Assembly (NCBI RefSeq): GCF_927798215.1 | Contig: NZ_CAKMMW010000004.1 | Coordinates: forward strand, 62,001-126,000 | Direction: 5' to 3' | Source: Paenibacillus_E allorhizoplanae | GTDB taxonomy: Bacteria > Bacillota > Bacilli > Paenibacillales > NBRC-103111 | Length of the DNA stretch: 64,000 nt | Part shown: positions 31,990-41,605 of the stretch, piece after piece | Numbering within the stretch: position 1 is the first letter of the stretch | Layout: each line of letters starts with the position of its first letter | Program-made: the position numbers and the translations under genes | Notes under the pieces: model-generated | Told to the model about the DNA's origin: nothing | Databases searched by the model: none | What the model saw: only the letters and a program-made list of their open reading frames with translations

Positions 31990-33540
31990 TTACAAGCCTT
32001 TCGCTTTCAAGAAAGCTTGCCATTGCTTCGTTGTTTCCGCATCAATCTTGTCTTGACCAGCTGCTTTCAGCTTATCGATGTATTTCTGCAGTTGATCCGC
32101 AGGATCTACTGCACCCGTTTCAAGAGCTACTTGGAACTCGTTATCTACGGCGGTCACGTTAGCAACCTCAGATTTGATCGTGTCTCGATTCACATCAAAG
32201 CCGTAGGAAGCCGGCACCATGGCGCTTTCGTTTAATTTTATCGTTTTGTCCCATACATCTGGTGTCTGTGCACCTTTCAAGAACGCGTTGAATTGGTTCC
32301 CGAACACCCAATCCACATTTGGCGCATAGCCGGAATCCTTGATTGGTTCAATATATTTGTCATCTTTTTTCGTATAGTGCTTGCCTTCCAACCCATTGGA
32401 AATCAGATTATACAGTACTTTATCCGTGTTAAGAAGGTTAATGAACATGAGCGCGCGTTCTGGGTTTTTGGAGGTTTTACTAATCACCTGCATCGCACTA
32501 GCAACACCTGTAAAGTAGGAGTCAGAGATCGGCACATACACAACAGCGTTGCCGCCATTATTCGCCATTTCATCCACTTCGCCGCCTGGCTTCGTAGTAA
32601 ACTCAAGGCTTACGGCCACTTTCCCCTTCTTCTTGAGATCTGTAATGTTTTTCAACAACGGTGCATCCTCGTTGATATAGCCAGCTAAAGACCATTTATG
32701 CATCGTCGTGAAGAAGTCCTTCTTATTTTGCAGCTGTTGTATTTTCGTGATGGACGTGTATGTTTTGTCATCCTTCTTGTAAGCAACCGCAAGACCATCT
32801 GCGGCGACCAGATTCGGGTCTGTATAGAGGCCCCATGAATTCTGAGCCATCCCGAACGGAATAACATCCTTTTCATTGTCCTTGATCGATTTCAGGAAAG
32901 GCTCGAGGTCTTTATACGTCTTAATTGAATTAACATCCAATTTATATTTATCCACGAATTGCTTTTGAATGACGAGACTCTTCGTCTTGGCTGCGATTTG
33001 ATAAACCGGGAAGCCGTACACTTTACCATCCGTCGCTTTCATATCCGGCCAGAATTTATCGGGAATGTTCTTCCGTGCTGCAGCAGCATTTTTACTGATC
33101 ATCGCATCAGTCAGCTCCAAGAGAGCACCTTTATCGATGTTCGGCTGATAGCTGAGCAGCCAATATTTCGATCCCCAGGCCACATCGAAGGCTTCACCAG
33201 AAGCCATAATGGTGTTTAATTTCGGATCATACTCATCAAAAGAAAGCGGCTTAAGATCTACGGTTGCATTGATTTTGCTCTTCACATACTTATTGACTTC
33301 CTCATTCACGAGAGCCTGATCCTTACCTGGCGGATTACTTGGATAATAAAACGTCAATTTGACTTCAGGCAGAGTGCTTGGTGCAGGTGTTGCAGGCGTC
33401 GCGCTTGTCGTTGTTGCTGGTGTTGTTGCTGCCGGTGATGACGTTTCACTTGCCGTGTCGGTCTTACATCCAGCTAACACGGACAAACTCAGAAGCATAA
33501 TGGCTGCACTGCTCAGGTACATTTTTTTTCCTTTTATCAA
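31990..33540 (-). CDS. Sugar ABC transporter substrate-binding lipoprotein
   Basis: The 516-residue protein is a CUT1 solute-binding lipoprotein. The signal ends in VLAGC (about 21-25), followed by a Thr/Ala/Pro-rich linker and the binding domain (LPEVKLTFYYPSNPPG...). DTIKSEVANVTAVDNEF and the C-terminal ETTKQWQAFLKAKG are typical of the LplA type. It is the last gene of the operon 35487-31990, 79 nt after the second permease. No ATPase gene is present. The sugar is unknown; the beta-helix enzyme at 38048-40129 suggests an oligosaccharide from a plant or microbial polymer. Confidence 0.93.
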   Translation of the reverse strand: MIKGKKMYLSSAAIMLLSLSVLAGCKTDTASETSSPAATTPATTTSATPATPAPSTLPEVKLTFYYPSNPPGKDQALVNEEVNKYVKSKINATVDLKPLSFDEYDPKLNTIMASGEAFDVAWGSKYWLLSYQPNIDKGALLELTDAMISKNAAAARKNIPDKFWPDMKATDGKVYGFPVYQIAAKTKSLVIQKQFVDKYKLDVNSIKTYKDLEPFLKSIKDNEKDVIPFGMAQNSWGLYTDPNLVAADGLAVAYKKDDKTYTSITKIQQLQNKKDFFTTMHKWSLAGYINEDAPLLKNITDLKKKGKVAVSLEFTTKPGGEVDEMANNGGNAVVYVPISDSYFTGVASAMQVISKTSKNPERALMFINLLNTDKVLYNLISNGLEGKHYTKKDDKYIEPIKDSGYAPNVDWVFGNQFNAFLKGAQTPDVWDKTIKLNESAMVPASYGFDVNRDTIKSEVANVTAVDNEFQVALETGAVDPADQLQKYIDKLKAAGQDKIDAETTKQWQAFLKAKGL

Positions 33541-33619
33541 CCTTCACACCTCCATATGAAGTACCCCTAGTATCATCAGAACATCAAACATTCCTTACAA
33601 ACGCCACCCTCACCTCCTC

Positions 33620-34543
33620 TCAGTTTTTGAGTGAACCTACCGTAATTCCTTTCACAAAGTACTTCTGGAAAAAAGGAAACATAATCATCATTGGACCGCC
33701 AGCAACCAAAGCCATCGCCATCCGCACAGATAAAGTAGGGAAGTTCGCAAATTGTAATTTACTCGCTGCCTCAGCTAGAGGCGAATTCGCCAGAAATTCA
33801 ATTTGCGATAGAATGCGAACGAGCAGCAATTGAAGCGGCACATATTTGTTATCATCGATGAACAACAAAGCATTAAACCAATCATTCCAATAGGCAAAAG
33901 AAATGAATAAACCGAGTGTCGCTAACGCCGGTGTGGAAAGCGGCATAATAATACGATAAAAAATGCGAAGCTCACTAGAGCCGTCGATCTTGGCGGATTC
34001 GATAATTTCCATCGAAATTTTATCGAGGAAGCTTTTCATAATGATAATATTGAAAGGATTCATGAGCAGTGGAATGATGAGTGCTAAAATTGAATTTTTC
34101 AAATGCAAGTATTGTGTCATGAGGATATAGAACGGGATGGTGCCCCCATTGAACAACAAGGTGAAGAAAATATAAAACGTAAGCGGTCGGTGATAGCGAA
34201 AGTCGCGTCGTGACATTGGATATGCCGTCAACGTCGTTAATAACAGGGATAACACGGTTCCAATAATGGTGATTCCGATCGTAACCCCATACGATCTCAG
34301 CCAAATGTCAGGAGACTTGAAGACAATTCGGTAAGCTTCTAAGCTGAGTTCTTTGGGAATAAAACGATAACCGAATTGGATCAGACTATTCTCGGACGAC
34401 AATGACACTGCAATCACGAGTACAAAAGGGATGATCATCAACACACATATCACGGCGAAAAACGCATGGATAACCCAGATGGATGCCGGTTTCACTGGTT
34501 TAGCTACGACAAGCTCCATAAAGCTCTTAGTCACCTCCCCCAT
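33620..34543 (-). CDS. Sugar ABC transporter permease, LplC/YtcP type
   Basis: The 307-residue protein has six predicted membrane segments and the docking loop IESAKIDGSSELRIFYRI. The end VKGITVGSLKN is the usual LplC/YtcP tail. Its ATG overlaps the stop of the first permease by one base (TAATG), so translation is coupled. It works with the LplB-type permease and the downstream lipoprotein. Confidence 0.93.
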   Translation of the reverse strand: MGEVTKSFMELVVAKPVKPASIWVIHAFFAVICVLMIIPFVLVIAVSLSSENSLIQFGYRFIPKELSLEAYRIVFKSPDIWLRSYGVTIGITIIGTVLSLLLTTLTAYPMSRRDFRYHRPLTFYIFFTLLFNGGTIPFYILMTQYLHLKNSILALIIPLLMNPFNIIIMKSFLDKISMEIIESAKIDGSSELRIFYRIIMPLSTPALATLGLFISFAYWNDWFNALLFIDDNKYVPLQLLLVRILSQIEFLANSPLAEAASKLQFANFPTLSVRMAMALVAGGPMMIMFPFFQKYFVKGITVGSLKN

Positions 34544-35487
34544 TAGAATAAGGCGTTCTCTTTATCGATTCGGCGTACCGCTGCATTAGCTGACACAATG
34601 GTAATTAACCCCACAACCGATTGTAGAAAGCCAACAGCAGCCCCAGAATTAATGTCACCAAGCTTCGCTAAGGCACGATACACATACGTATCTATGACAT
34701 CTGTCGTCGCCAAATTAGCGCCAACACCATTCGGCACAAAATAATGCAATCCGAAATCCCCACGGAAAATATTGCCTAAGCCAAGAATAAACACAATGAT
34801 AATCAACGGCTTCATAAGCGGTAGTGTAATGCGAAAAATCATTTGAACGCGTGATGCGCCATCTAATTTAGCTGCTTCGTAATATTCGGTGTTTATGCCA
34901 ACAATTCCGGCGTAGTAGATCAATGTGGAGAAGCCGACACTTTTCCATACAGCGACCACAGGGAGAATGAATAGCCAAGGTGTCGTCTCAAAGTACCATT
35001 TGTGCGGAGAGAGCCCGATCGTGCTCAGAAAACTATTGAGATAACCACTTTTATGCTCCAGGAAGCCGTAAGTAATGTAACCGACCAGTACTAATGAAAT
35101 GAAATACGGAAGAAAAAGCGTGGTTTGATACACTTTCACCATACGTCCGCTTACCTCATATAACAGAATAGAAAGGACTAGCGCAGCAAGCGTTCCGAGT
35201 GCGATATAGGTCATGTTGTATAAAAGGGTGTTCCGAATAATACGCCAGGCGTCCTGCGATTTGAAAATAAATTCGAAATTTTTGAAGCCGACCCATTTGC
35301 TCCCTAGAATCCCTTGATCATACCTGAAATACTTGAAGGCTAAGATCAGTCCAATCATGGGCAAATACTTAATGACCAGTTCAAACAAAATGCCAGGCAT
35401 CGCAAGCAAAAGCAGCTCTCGATTTTTCCGCAGGTGTTTGAATTCCTGGAATAGCTTTCGTTTTTTGTTGGGATGCGATTTCGTCAT
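34543..35487 (-). CDS. Sugar ABC transporter permease, LplB type
   Basis: The 314-residue protein has a basic N-terminus, six membrane segments and the docking loop YEAAKLDGASRVQMIFRI; the end RRIDKENALF is the usual LplB tail. It is the first gene of the second transporter operon. Upstream lie TGTAAACGCTTCA (35525-35537 on the minus strand) and a 16-bp direct repeat (35540-35587) that is the likely target of the YesS-like regulator encoded next to it. Confidence 0.93.
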   Translation of the reverse strand: MTKSHPNKKRKLFQEFKHLRKNRELLLLAMPGILFELVIKYLPMIGLILAFKYFRYDQGILGSKWVGFKNFEFIFKSQDAWRIIRNTLLYNMTYIALGTLAALVLSILLYEVSGRMVKVYQTTLFLPYFISLVLVGYITYGFLEHKSGYLNSFLSTIGLSPHKWYFETTPWLFILPVVAVWKSVGFSTLIYYAGIVGINTEYYEAAKLDGASRVQMIFRITLPLMKPLIIIVFILGLGNIFRGDFGLHYFVPNGVGANLATTDVIDTYVYRALAKLGDINSGAAVGFLQSVVGLITIVSANAAVRRIDKENALF

Positions 35488-35539
35488 TGTGCTCCTCCTT
35501 CCCTATTCGTATCTTGCCACAAGATGAAGCGTTTACATA

Positions 35540-35587
35540 GCGTACGATGTTCGAAAACATGTAGAAAGCATGTGTACAATGTTCGAA
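35540..35587. promoter_or_regulatory. Direct repeat, 32-bp spacing, likely AraC-type regulator site
   Basis: In gene orientation TTCGAACATTGTACAC (35572-35587) and TTCGAACATCGTACGC (35540-35555) match at 14 of 16 positions, exactly 32 bp apart. AraC-family proteins bind such direct repeats. The adjoining YesS-like gene (35679-38024) is the obvious candidate. Confidence 0.65.
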
Positions 35588-35604
35588 TTACTCTCTTTTT
35601 CCCA

Positions 35605-35658
35605 TTTAAAAACTAAAAACCACCCTTCCATACACCAATTGGTGGAAGAAGTGGCGGT
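35605..35658 (-). terminator. Terminator after the YesS-like regulator gene
   Basis: On the minus strand AACCGCC pairs with GGGTGGTT and CTTCC with GGAAG around an ACCAATTGGT core; TTTAGTTTTT follows. Confidence 0.65.
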
Positions 35659-35678
35659 TAATTGAACACGTTCCCCTA

Positions 35679-38024
35679 TTATGAAATGGATTTCTTCATG
35701 CGATATTCCTTGGGTGTGCTTCCGAATTTGGCTTTGAACAATCGGAAAAAGTAACTCGGATTGGCATAACCGCATTTTTCCATAATATCTAAGACTGAAT
35801 GATCCCCGTTTTCTAGAAGATGCTTGGCGTGTTGCAAACGAACTTCATTGATATACTCTGTTAGTGTAATTTGATAGCTATCCTTGAACAATTTCCCCAA
35901 GTACGCGGATGACAGTTTGACTGTGGCGGAGATTGTTTGTTGGCTCAGGTTAATATCCGCATACCTCTGATGGATGAGTTCTTTGACCGTTTCCAAGATC
36001 ATATCATTCCGTTCCACATTAGACGGCTTCTGACCCTCACAAACTTGTGAACATAAGGCTAATAAAGCTACGTACATTTCTTCTAACGTTTCCTTCTCCT
36101 GCGGAATGTGATGAATATAATCCACATTGAAGCTCATCTTCATTACGCGATTTTCCATAATTTCAACGACGGTATACTTGATCACCCATGTTAAATTCGT
36201 TACAGCGCGATGAATATCATGATAATGAAAGGTGGCAAAAAGGGAGAATGCTTTCTCCAGCTCGATACCCGCTTCTGTCATTAATCCTTTCTTCAAGCTC
36301 TCGGATAGTTTCCGTTCGATGGCTTCTGGGATCGACACACGCTTATTCGCATTGTTCTCCTTGACCATTTCACTTGTAATTATGGACTTGTAGCCGAAAA
36401 TTAGCGTATATAAGCTATTCTGTAAGGCTTGTGTATAGCCAGATGACAGCTGCGTCAATTGCGAGATGGGATCACTAAGTCCACACGACAGGCTCAGATC
36501 GTAATATTTCTCAATTGTATGCTGGATGTCCTGAAGGATCGGAAGAATCCTATCTGTTTTCGACGTGGCAGGCTCGTCAATCAGGGATACAATAAGAATA
36601 ATATGATCCCCCCATACCTCCACTGCTTCACAAGGATACGCTTTGGACATCATTTCCTGCGCGATATTCGTGATGGCAAAGCTATGCATTTTCTTCAAAG
36701 CAACGGCTGTATGATTCGCATACGCCTGAAAATGATCCAAGCGAAGCACACAGACAATGATTTCGGCGGGATAGGCAATATTCAGTTGATGCTTGTCAAT
36801 CAAACTAATCATATCGTGATGTGAGAACATTTGACCGTCTGTCATAAATTTACGGATGTAATATTTATTAACGATGTGTTCCGAGCTGATTTCTTGCAGG
36901 GTATGAGACAATTTCAAATAGTTCTCGCTCATGGCGTGCAGCTCATCCCCCTCGGTTCGCCTCGTGGGTTCACCCCGTGGATGCTGAAACCGAATCCGAT
37001 GCAGCATATCTTCAATCGGATGATACAATTTATAAGACAACCAGACCGATAGGCCGATAGCAATCAAGAGGAGAACGCCGGAGACTACTAAAGACTTCAC
37101 ACGTGTCCGCGTAACTTCTGCCATCAATTGGTCATACGATTGTACATACAGAATCGTCCAATTCGGAATCGGATCTGCCATATAGGTAATCATGCTTTTC
37201 TCACCTTCCACATCGCCAATAACGAATCCGGAAGGTTCATCTGTTAGAGTCTTATGATTCTGAATATAAGTATGAATGGTATCCTGTGTTGCTTTACTGC
37301 CGTACGCATCTATATTGTGAGAGGAATATAAGCGACCTTCTTGGTCTGCCATCAGAATATCACCTTGCGAACGGCTGCCTGTATCGTTCATTTTCTTCAA
37401 GCTGTCGAAAACCCAATCGGACTTAATATACAGAACAATAGCGGATTCACCACGTGAAAAAGGCTTCAAGGATTCCGTTACGACGAACGCGAATGCATCT
37501 ATTTGACCATCCTCGCGGTCGAGACTGACTGGAATGAGCCGGGATGTTTCGTGCTGGTGAGCAGGATCGAGCAACCAATCCGAAATTTTCTTTTTGGTCA
37601 CTCCGCCGTCCAATAAGAAATTGGTGGTCGTGCCGTATATCTCATTCTGAGAATGATTATAGACGACCATGGAATGTAAGAAGGAGGAACTGTCCATGAT
37701 ACTGGACATGCGTTGGTAGCCTTGGATTAAATCCATTTTGGGTAAAGTTTCATCGAACATCAGAGGAATGAGCAAGTTATCTTTTAAGACAAAGTAAGAT
37801 AAGTGTGTAATGATTTCGTTCATATAGGAGAAATTGTACTGCATTTGCGTGAGAATTTTGAGATTCGAGTCTTCCTGAATCCGTTTCATTGATTTTTCCA
37901 ACAGATACGTATTGGCAAATGAGGAAGCTAATAGGACAACAACCATCGATAACATGATCGAGCTTAGTACGCGCTGCAAATATTTTTTGGATTTATAAAA
38001 GCCAAATCCTTTCATAAGTACCAA
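35679..38024 (-). CDS. YesS-like membrane-bound AraC-family regulator
   Basis: The 781-residue protein has one membrane segment near residue 20-40, an extracellular sensor region, and a second segment at about 308-330 (SLVVSGVLLLIAIGLSVWL). A cytosolic linker and a C-terminal AraC domain follow (INLSQQTISATVKLSSAYLG and YANPSYFFRLFKAKFG). It has no kinase domain, so ligand binding outside the cell is passed directly to the DNA-binding part, as proposed for B. subtilis YesS and YtdP. It is encoded between a beta-helix enzyme and a sugar transporter, and should activate one or both; the direct repeat at 35540-35587 is the likely site. Confidence 0.88.
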   Translation of the reverse strand: MVLMKGFGFYKSKKYLQRVLSSIMLSMVVVLLASSFANTYLLEKSMKRIQEDSNLKILTQMQYNFSYMNEIITHLSYFVLKDNLLIPLMFDETLPKMDLIQGYQRMSSIMDSSSFLHSMVVYNHSQNEIYGTTTNFLLDGGVTKKKISDWLLDPAHQHETSRLIPVSLDREDGQIDAFAFVVTESLKPFSRGESAIVLYIKSDWVFDSLKKMNDTGSRSQGDILMADQEGRLYSSHNIDAYGSKATQDTIHTYIQNHKTLTDEPSGFVIGDVEGEKSMITYMADPIPNWTILYVQSYDQLMAEVTRTRVKSLVVSGVLLLIAIGLSVWLSYKLYHPIEDMLHRIRFQHPRGEPTRRTEGDELHAMSENYLKLSHTLQEISSEHIVNKYYIRKFMTDGQMFSHHDMISLIDKHQLNIAYPAEIIVCVLRLDHFQAYANHTAVALKKMHSFAITNIAQEMMSKAYPCEAVEVWGDHIILIVSLIDEPATSKTDRILPILQDIQHTIEKYYDLSLSCGLSDPISQLTQLSSGYTQALQNSLYTLIFGYKSIITSEMVKENNANKRVSIPEAIERKLSESLKKGLMTEAGIELEKAFSLFATFHYHDIHRAVTNLTWVIKYTVVEIMENRVMKMSFNVDYIHHIPQEKETLEEMYVALLALCSQVCEGQKPSNVERNDMILETVKELIHQRYADINLSQQTISATVKLSSAYLGKLFKDSYQITLTEYINEVRLQHAKHLLENGDHSVLDIMEKCGYANPSYFFRLFKAKFGSTPKEYRMKKSIS

Positions 38025-38047
38025 GCCCCCCTCTCATTATGACGAAT

Positions 38048-40129
38048 TTACTGTGGCCCTATTTGTTTATCATCGATGTCAACCCAACCAAGCAAATAGG
38101 CGGGTGACGTGATCTCAAGGCGAATCTCTCCATCTGGCAACTGTCTCACTTGCGGATCTGCGATGAGCGAATGGGCATCAAATTTCCCACCAATTAAGGA
38201 GCGCCATGCCTGCCAGTCATAAACTTCCCGCCCTAACAAATCTGCTCCTGACGATGGCAAGGGTAGTTTCCCTGCTACCTGACAAACGCCCTGAAACCGA
38301 TCCGACCAATAGAGATTATAATTCGCTTCCGCGAACTTATCTTCCCGCCAATTGACGAAATAGTAGAGGTAACCTGAATTATAAATAATGTTCCCTTTCA
38401 CCGTAACCTCTTTATTGTCTTCGCCTGCCATCTCTTGTGTGCCAATAGCAGCTATCGCATCTGGATTGGATACAAGCAAATTGCCTTGAATGAGGTTGCC
38501 AATGCCTTTGGAGAAAATGAGCATCCATAGCTTTCCTTCCCCTGTACTGTAGAGACCCGTCAGTACATTCTGGGTAACCGTGAAGTAGTCCGAAGCATCA
38601 TCCAAATAAATGCCAAACCCGAAAGAAAAGTGAATCCCACTGTCGTGTAAGCGGTTCCCATGAATCGCATTCCCCGTCCCAACACCCCAAGATTCAATCA
38701 TACCGCCATCCTGACTGTCGATCATGACATTTGAAATATCGTTATACGCAATGTAATTATTGCGCGAATGAAGGAAATCCCAGTGATTCTCCCAAGTCAC
38801 GGGTATTCCGTAAATGTTTGCTGGCATAACCTTGTGACGCAAGCCTTTCAAGGAGATACCGTAGCGCGGCATATGCGATATTCGATTATGAGTGATTTCG
38901 TTATCTCCACTTTGATACAACAGAATTCCGCAGCCATGCCCGATCAGCTCACCACCATACCGAATCACGTTATTCGTTATCCGATGCTCTTTATTCGTAT
39001 AAGAAGCTTCTGCGGAAATAAATGAGCCTTGAAGCGGTGAATAGCCTGAGGCGCATATCCCCATATACCCCAAATGCTCGATAATATTGCCATGTATCCG
39101 AATGTTTCGCGTTTGATGATCCAAGAAAATTCCGCAGCTTCCGGAGTTGATGAGTTGACAATGTGAGAGTTCAATATCCGTAGCATACTGCATGTAAACC
39201 AATCCTTCACGGTGCTCATCCCGCTCTACATTACTCAAACCCTCGTCTTCTTGAATCATTTGATAATCCGACCAGAAGTCCGTGCAGGAGAATTGGAGTC
39301 CGTGAAAATGAAGATATTGAATAGGCTCATCTTGATCTTTGCCTTTCAACTCAATTAGCCTTGTGACTGTTGGCGCGATAATCTCTTGGTGCAGCGGAGA
39401 ACCTTTTCTCGGCTTGTAGTAGAGCCATCCGCCCTTTTCAGCAAAGTGGAATTGACCAGGTGCTTGAAGAAAATCGAGTGAGCCTTGCATAAAATAACGT
39501 GAGCCTTCGCCTATTTCCCAAATGGAAGGTTGCTGAAAGGACACAAATCTAGCCTTAGCGTCATGAGATTTCACGGATCGCAACTCGGAAAACCAGTTCC
39601 ATTCCCCTTTCCCTGGCCAGACGAAAACTTGTGCTTGCGTAAGGTCACTCCCTTCTGGGATATCCCCCTCCTGATAGTAAATGCCTTCTCGGCAAGCCGC
39701 TTCAGCCTCACCATCTACTTGAAAGTACCCTGTTGCTGGTAAACGTGCTTTAGCTATGCGTTCTCCATTCGCATATAGCGTGTGGAAGCTGATCCCTGTC
39801 CCTACCCACGCCCGCCACATGTCTGCGCTATAAGGCTCCCAGTTTGTAATTGGTCTTCCACCTATGATCTTGACTTCCTCACCAGGTACATTGCAATAGC
39901 TTACCCGATAGCCATTGCTGCCTGAATCTCGCTCATCCAATTTCCATGTATCTCCTAAATAATAGGTACCACCGAACACAAAAACGATGACATCGTGGTT
40001 CATCCCTTTGTGGATGATATTCCGAACTGTCATCTGAGCTTTGGTTATCGTTAAGAATGGCGCTTCTTTACTTCCATCGTGATCATCGTTTCCGGTTGTC
40101 GCTACAAAGAATTGGGTTGATAATAGCAT
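38048..40129 (-). CDS. Right-handed beta-helix enzyme, GH141-like
   Basis: The 693-residue protein begins FFVATTGNDDHDGSKEAPF, the usual opening of beta-helix enzymes of the GH141/DUF1565 type. A sandwich insertion with FHTLYANGERIAKARLP follows, then a long parallel beta-helix (about 260-620) with NNVIRYGG, NEITHNRISHM and NYIAYNDIS turns. GH141 members act on L-fucosides or xylan in plant cell-wall material; the match here is by general pattern only. There is no signal peptide, so it should act on imported fragments. Its stop lies 23 nt before the regulator start, so the two are cotranscribed. Confidence 0.75.
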   Translation of the reverse strand: MLLSTQFFVATTGNDDHDGSKEAPFLTITKAQMTVRNIIHKGMNHDVIVFVFGGTYYLGDTWKLDERDSGSNGYRVSYCNVPGEEVKIIGGRPITNWEPYSADMWRAWVGTGISFHTLYANGERIAKARLPATGYFQVDGEAEAACREGIYYQEGDIPEGSDLTQAQVFVWPGKGEWNWFSELRSVKSHDAKARFVSFQQPSIWEIGEGSRYFMQGSLDFLQAPGQFHFAEKGGWLYYKPRKGSPLHQEIIAPTVTRLIELKGKDQDEPIQYLHFHGLQFSCTDFWSDYQMIQEDEGLSNVERDEHREGLVYMQYATDIELSHCQLINSGSCGIFLDHQTRNIRIHGNIIEHLGYMGICASGYSPLQGSFISAEASYTNKEHRITNNVIRYGGELIGHGCGILLYQSGDNEITHNRISHMPRYGISLKGLRHKVMPANIYGIPVTWENHWDFLHSRNNYIAYNDISNVMIDSQDGGMIESWGVGTGNAIHGNRLHDSGIHFSFGFGIYLDDASDYFTVTQNVLTGLYSTGEGKLWMLIFSKGIGNLIQGNLLVSNPDAIAAIGTQEMAGEDNKEVTVKGNIIYNSGYLYYFVNWREDKFAEANYNLYWSDRFQGVCQVAGKLPLPSSGADLLGREVYDWQAWRSLIGGKFDAHSLIADPQVRQLPDGEIRLEITSPAYLLGWVDIDDKQIGPQ

Positions 40130-40201
40130 GAGCTTACTCCTTTACACATCATAATAACCTTATTTATGACTAGGAGCTTGTCGGTATACCACTTTCATTC
40201 A

Positions 40202-40426
40202 CTAGGAGCCTGGTTTAAAAGATAAGCCCTTCGCAGCCAGCTCTACCCGAATCAAATCTCTCGCTTTGGGACCCATGCCATGCAGCTTCATAAGCTCTGT
40301 CTCCGTGATTTGGGTGAAATCGTGGAGCTTCGTGATACCTGCCCCTGCTAAAGCTCGCCTCGCTGGAGCTGCTACGCCTCTGGGGAGTACCAACTGGTCT
40401 TCCTCTTGTTTATTCGTTGACATCAT
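40202..40426 (-). CDS. Small helix-hairpin-helix protein, RNA polymerase alpha-CTD-like
   Basis: The 74-residue protein has an N-terminal charged part and then a helix-hairpin-helix fold: ARRALAGAGITKLHDFTQIT followed by LMKLHGMGPKARDLIRVEL. This resembles the C-terminal domain of the RNA polymerase alpha subunit, which binds DNA. The gene begins at the base right after the glycerate kinase stop, so it is translated with it. A role in DNA binding is likely from the fold; a link to glycerate use is inferred from position only. Confidence 0.8.
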   Translation of the reverse strand: MMSTNKQEEDQLVLPRGVAAPARRALAGAGITKLHDFTQITETELMKLHGMGPKARDLIRVELAAKGLSFKPGS

Positions 40427-41575
40427 CTATACCTCCTTCTTTCGTCCAGCCAAAAAAGTACGAATAACTTGCTCCGCCTTCTGCGTTAAAAGCTCAGGTG
40501 TGCGACTCATCGCCTCCTGAAGTGTCATCGGACCGTTCACAATGCTGTGAATACTTGTCATGCCATATTCATATAGCTTCTCAGTTCCCTGCCCGACGGA
40601 TCCAGATAAAACAATGACCGGCACGCCAAGCTTCGAAGCAGCCTGCGCTATCCCCATCGGTGCCTTGCCGGAAGCGGTCTGGGCGTCCGTCTGCCCTTCG
40701 CCGGTGATGACAAGCTCAGCATCCTGCAGATGCTCATTTAACTTGGTCATCTCGATGACCACGTCGATCCCTCGCTTCGTGCTTGCAGGGAAGAACGCTT
40801 GAAACGCACCGCCAAGTCCGCCCGCGGCGCCAGCGCCAGGCAGATGATGCACAGCAATTCCTGTATGCGCTGCCATCAAATCTGCAAAGTTGGTGAGCGC
40901 TGCATCAAGGGCTTCCACCATTTCCGGTGTTGCACCTTTCTGCGGTCCAAAGACATAGGATGCCCCTTGCGGACCAACGAATGGATTCGTAACATCCGAA
41001 GCAATGGTAAACTGCGATTCATGGATGATTCGCTCATCCCACTTTGAGGCATCAATCTGTGTAAGGTGAGACAGGGCTTGTCCCCCTGCTCCAATCTCAC
41101 GCCCATCCGCGTCTAGGAGTCGTAAGCCCAACGCTTGGAGCATGCCACTCCCACCATCGTTCGTGGCACTGCCGCCGAGCGCAAGAATGAAGGAACGATA
41201 GCCATGATCGAGTGCATGGCGTATTAATTGACCAGTGCCATAGGTTGTCGCCAGCATCGGATTCCGGTGCTCCTCGGGAATTAGCACAAGTCCGGAAGCT
41301 GACGCCATTTCAATCACACACGTTATGCCGTCTCCTAGTACGCCATACGATGCCATTACTTCATTTTGAAGCGGCCCTCGCACTGGAACAGAGATCTTAT
41401 GTCCGTGCGTCGCCTGTACTAGGCTATCTACGGTCCCTTCGCCTCCGTCTGCCATAGGGATGAGGACGGTTTCTGCTGCCGGCATAGCCCGCAAAATCCC
41501 GTCTCTTATCGCTTTGGCCACTTCTTCTGAACTAAGGCTGCCCTTAAATGAATCAGGTGCAATCACGATTTTCAT
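40427..41575 (-). CDS. garK: Glycerate kinase
   Basis: The 382-residue protein is a GarK/GlxK-type glycerate kinase, which forms 2-phosphoglycerate (or 3-phosphoglycerate in some members). The N-terminus IVIAPDSFKGSLSSEEVA, PMADGGEGTVDSLVQA and LALGGSATNDGGSGMLQALG are complete family motifs. It lies 30 nt downstream of tartronate semialdehyde reductase, whose product glycerate it uses. Together they feed glyoxylate- or sugar-diacid-derived carbon into lower glycolysis. Confidence 0.95.
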   Translation of the reverse strand: MKIVIAPDSFKGSLSSEEVAKAIRDGILRAMPAAETVLIPMADGGEGTVDSLVQATHGHKISVPVRGPLQNEVMASYGVLGDGITCVIEMASASGLVLIPEEHRNPMLATTYGTGQLIRHALDHGYRSFILALGGSATNDGGSGMLQALGLRLLDADGREIGAGGQALSHLTQIDASKWDERIIHESQFTIASDVTNPFVGPQGASYVFGPQKGATPEMVEALDAALTNFADLMAAHTGIAVHHLPGAGAAGGLGGAFQAFFPASTKRGIDVVIEMTKLNEHLQDAELVITGEGQTDAQTASGKAPMGIAQAASKLGVPVIVLSGSVGQGTEKLYEYGMTSIHSIVNGPMTLQEAMSRTPELLTQKAEQVIRTFLAGRKKEV

Positions 41576-41605
41576 TAGCCAACCTCCAGGTCGAACAGCA
41601 CAATC

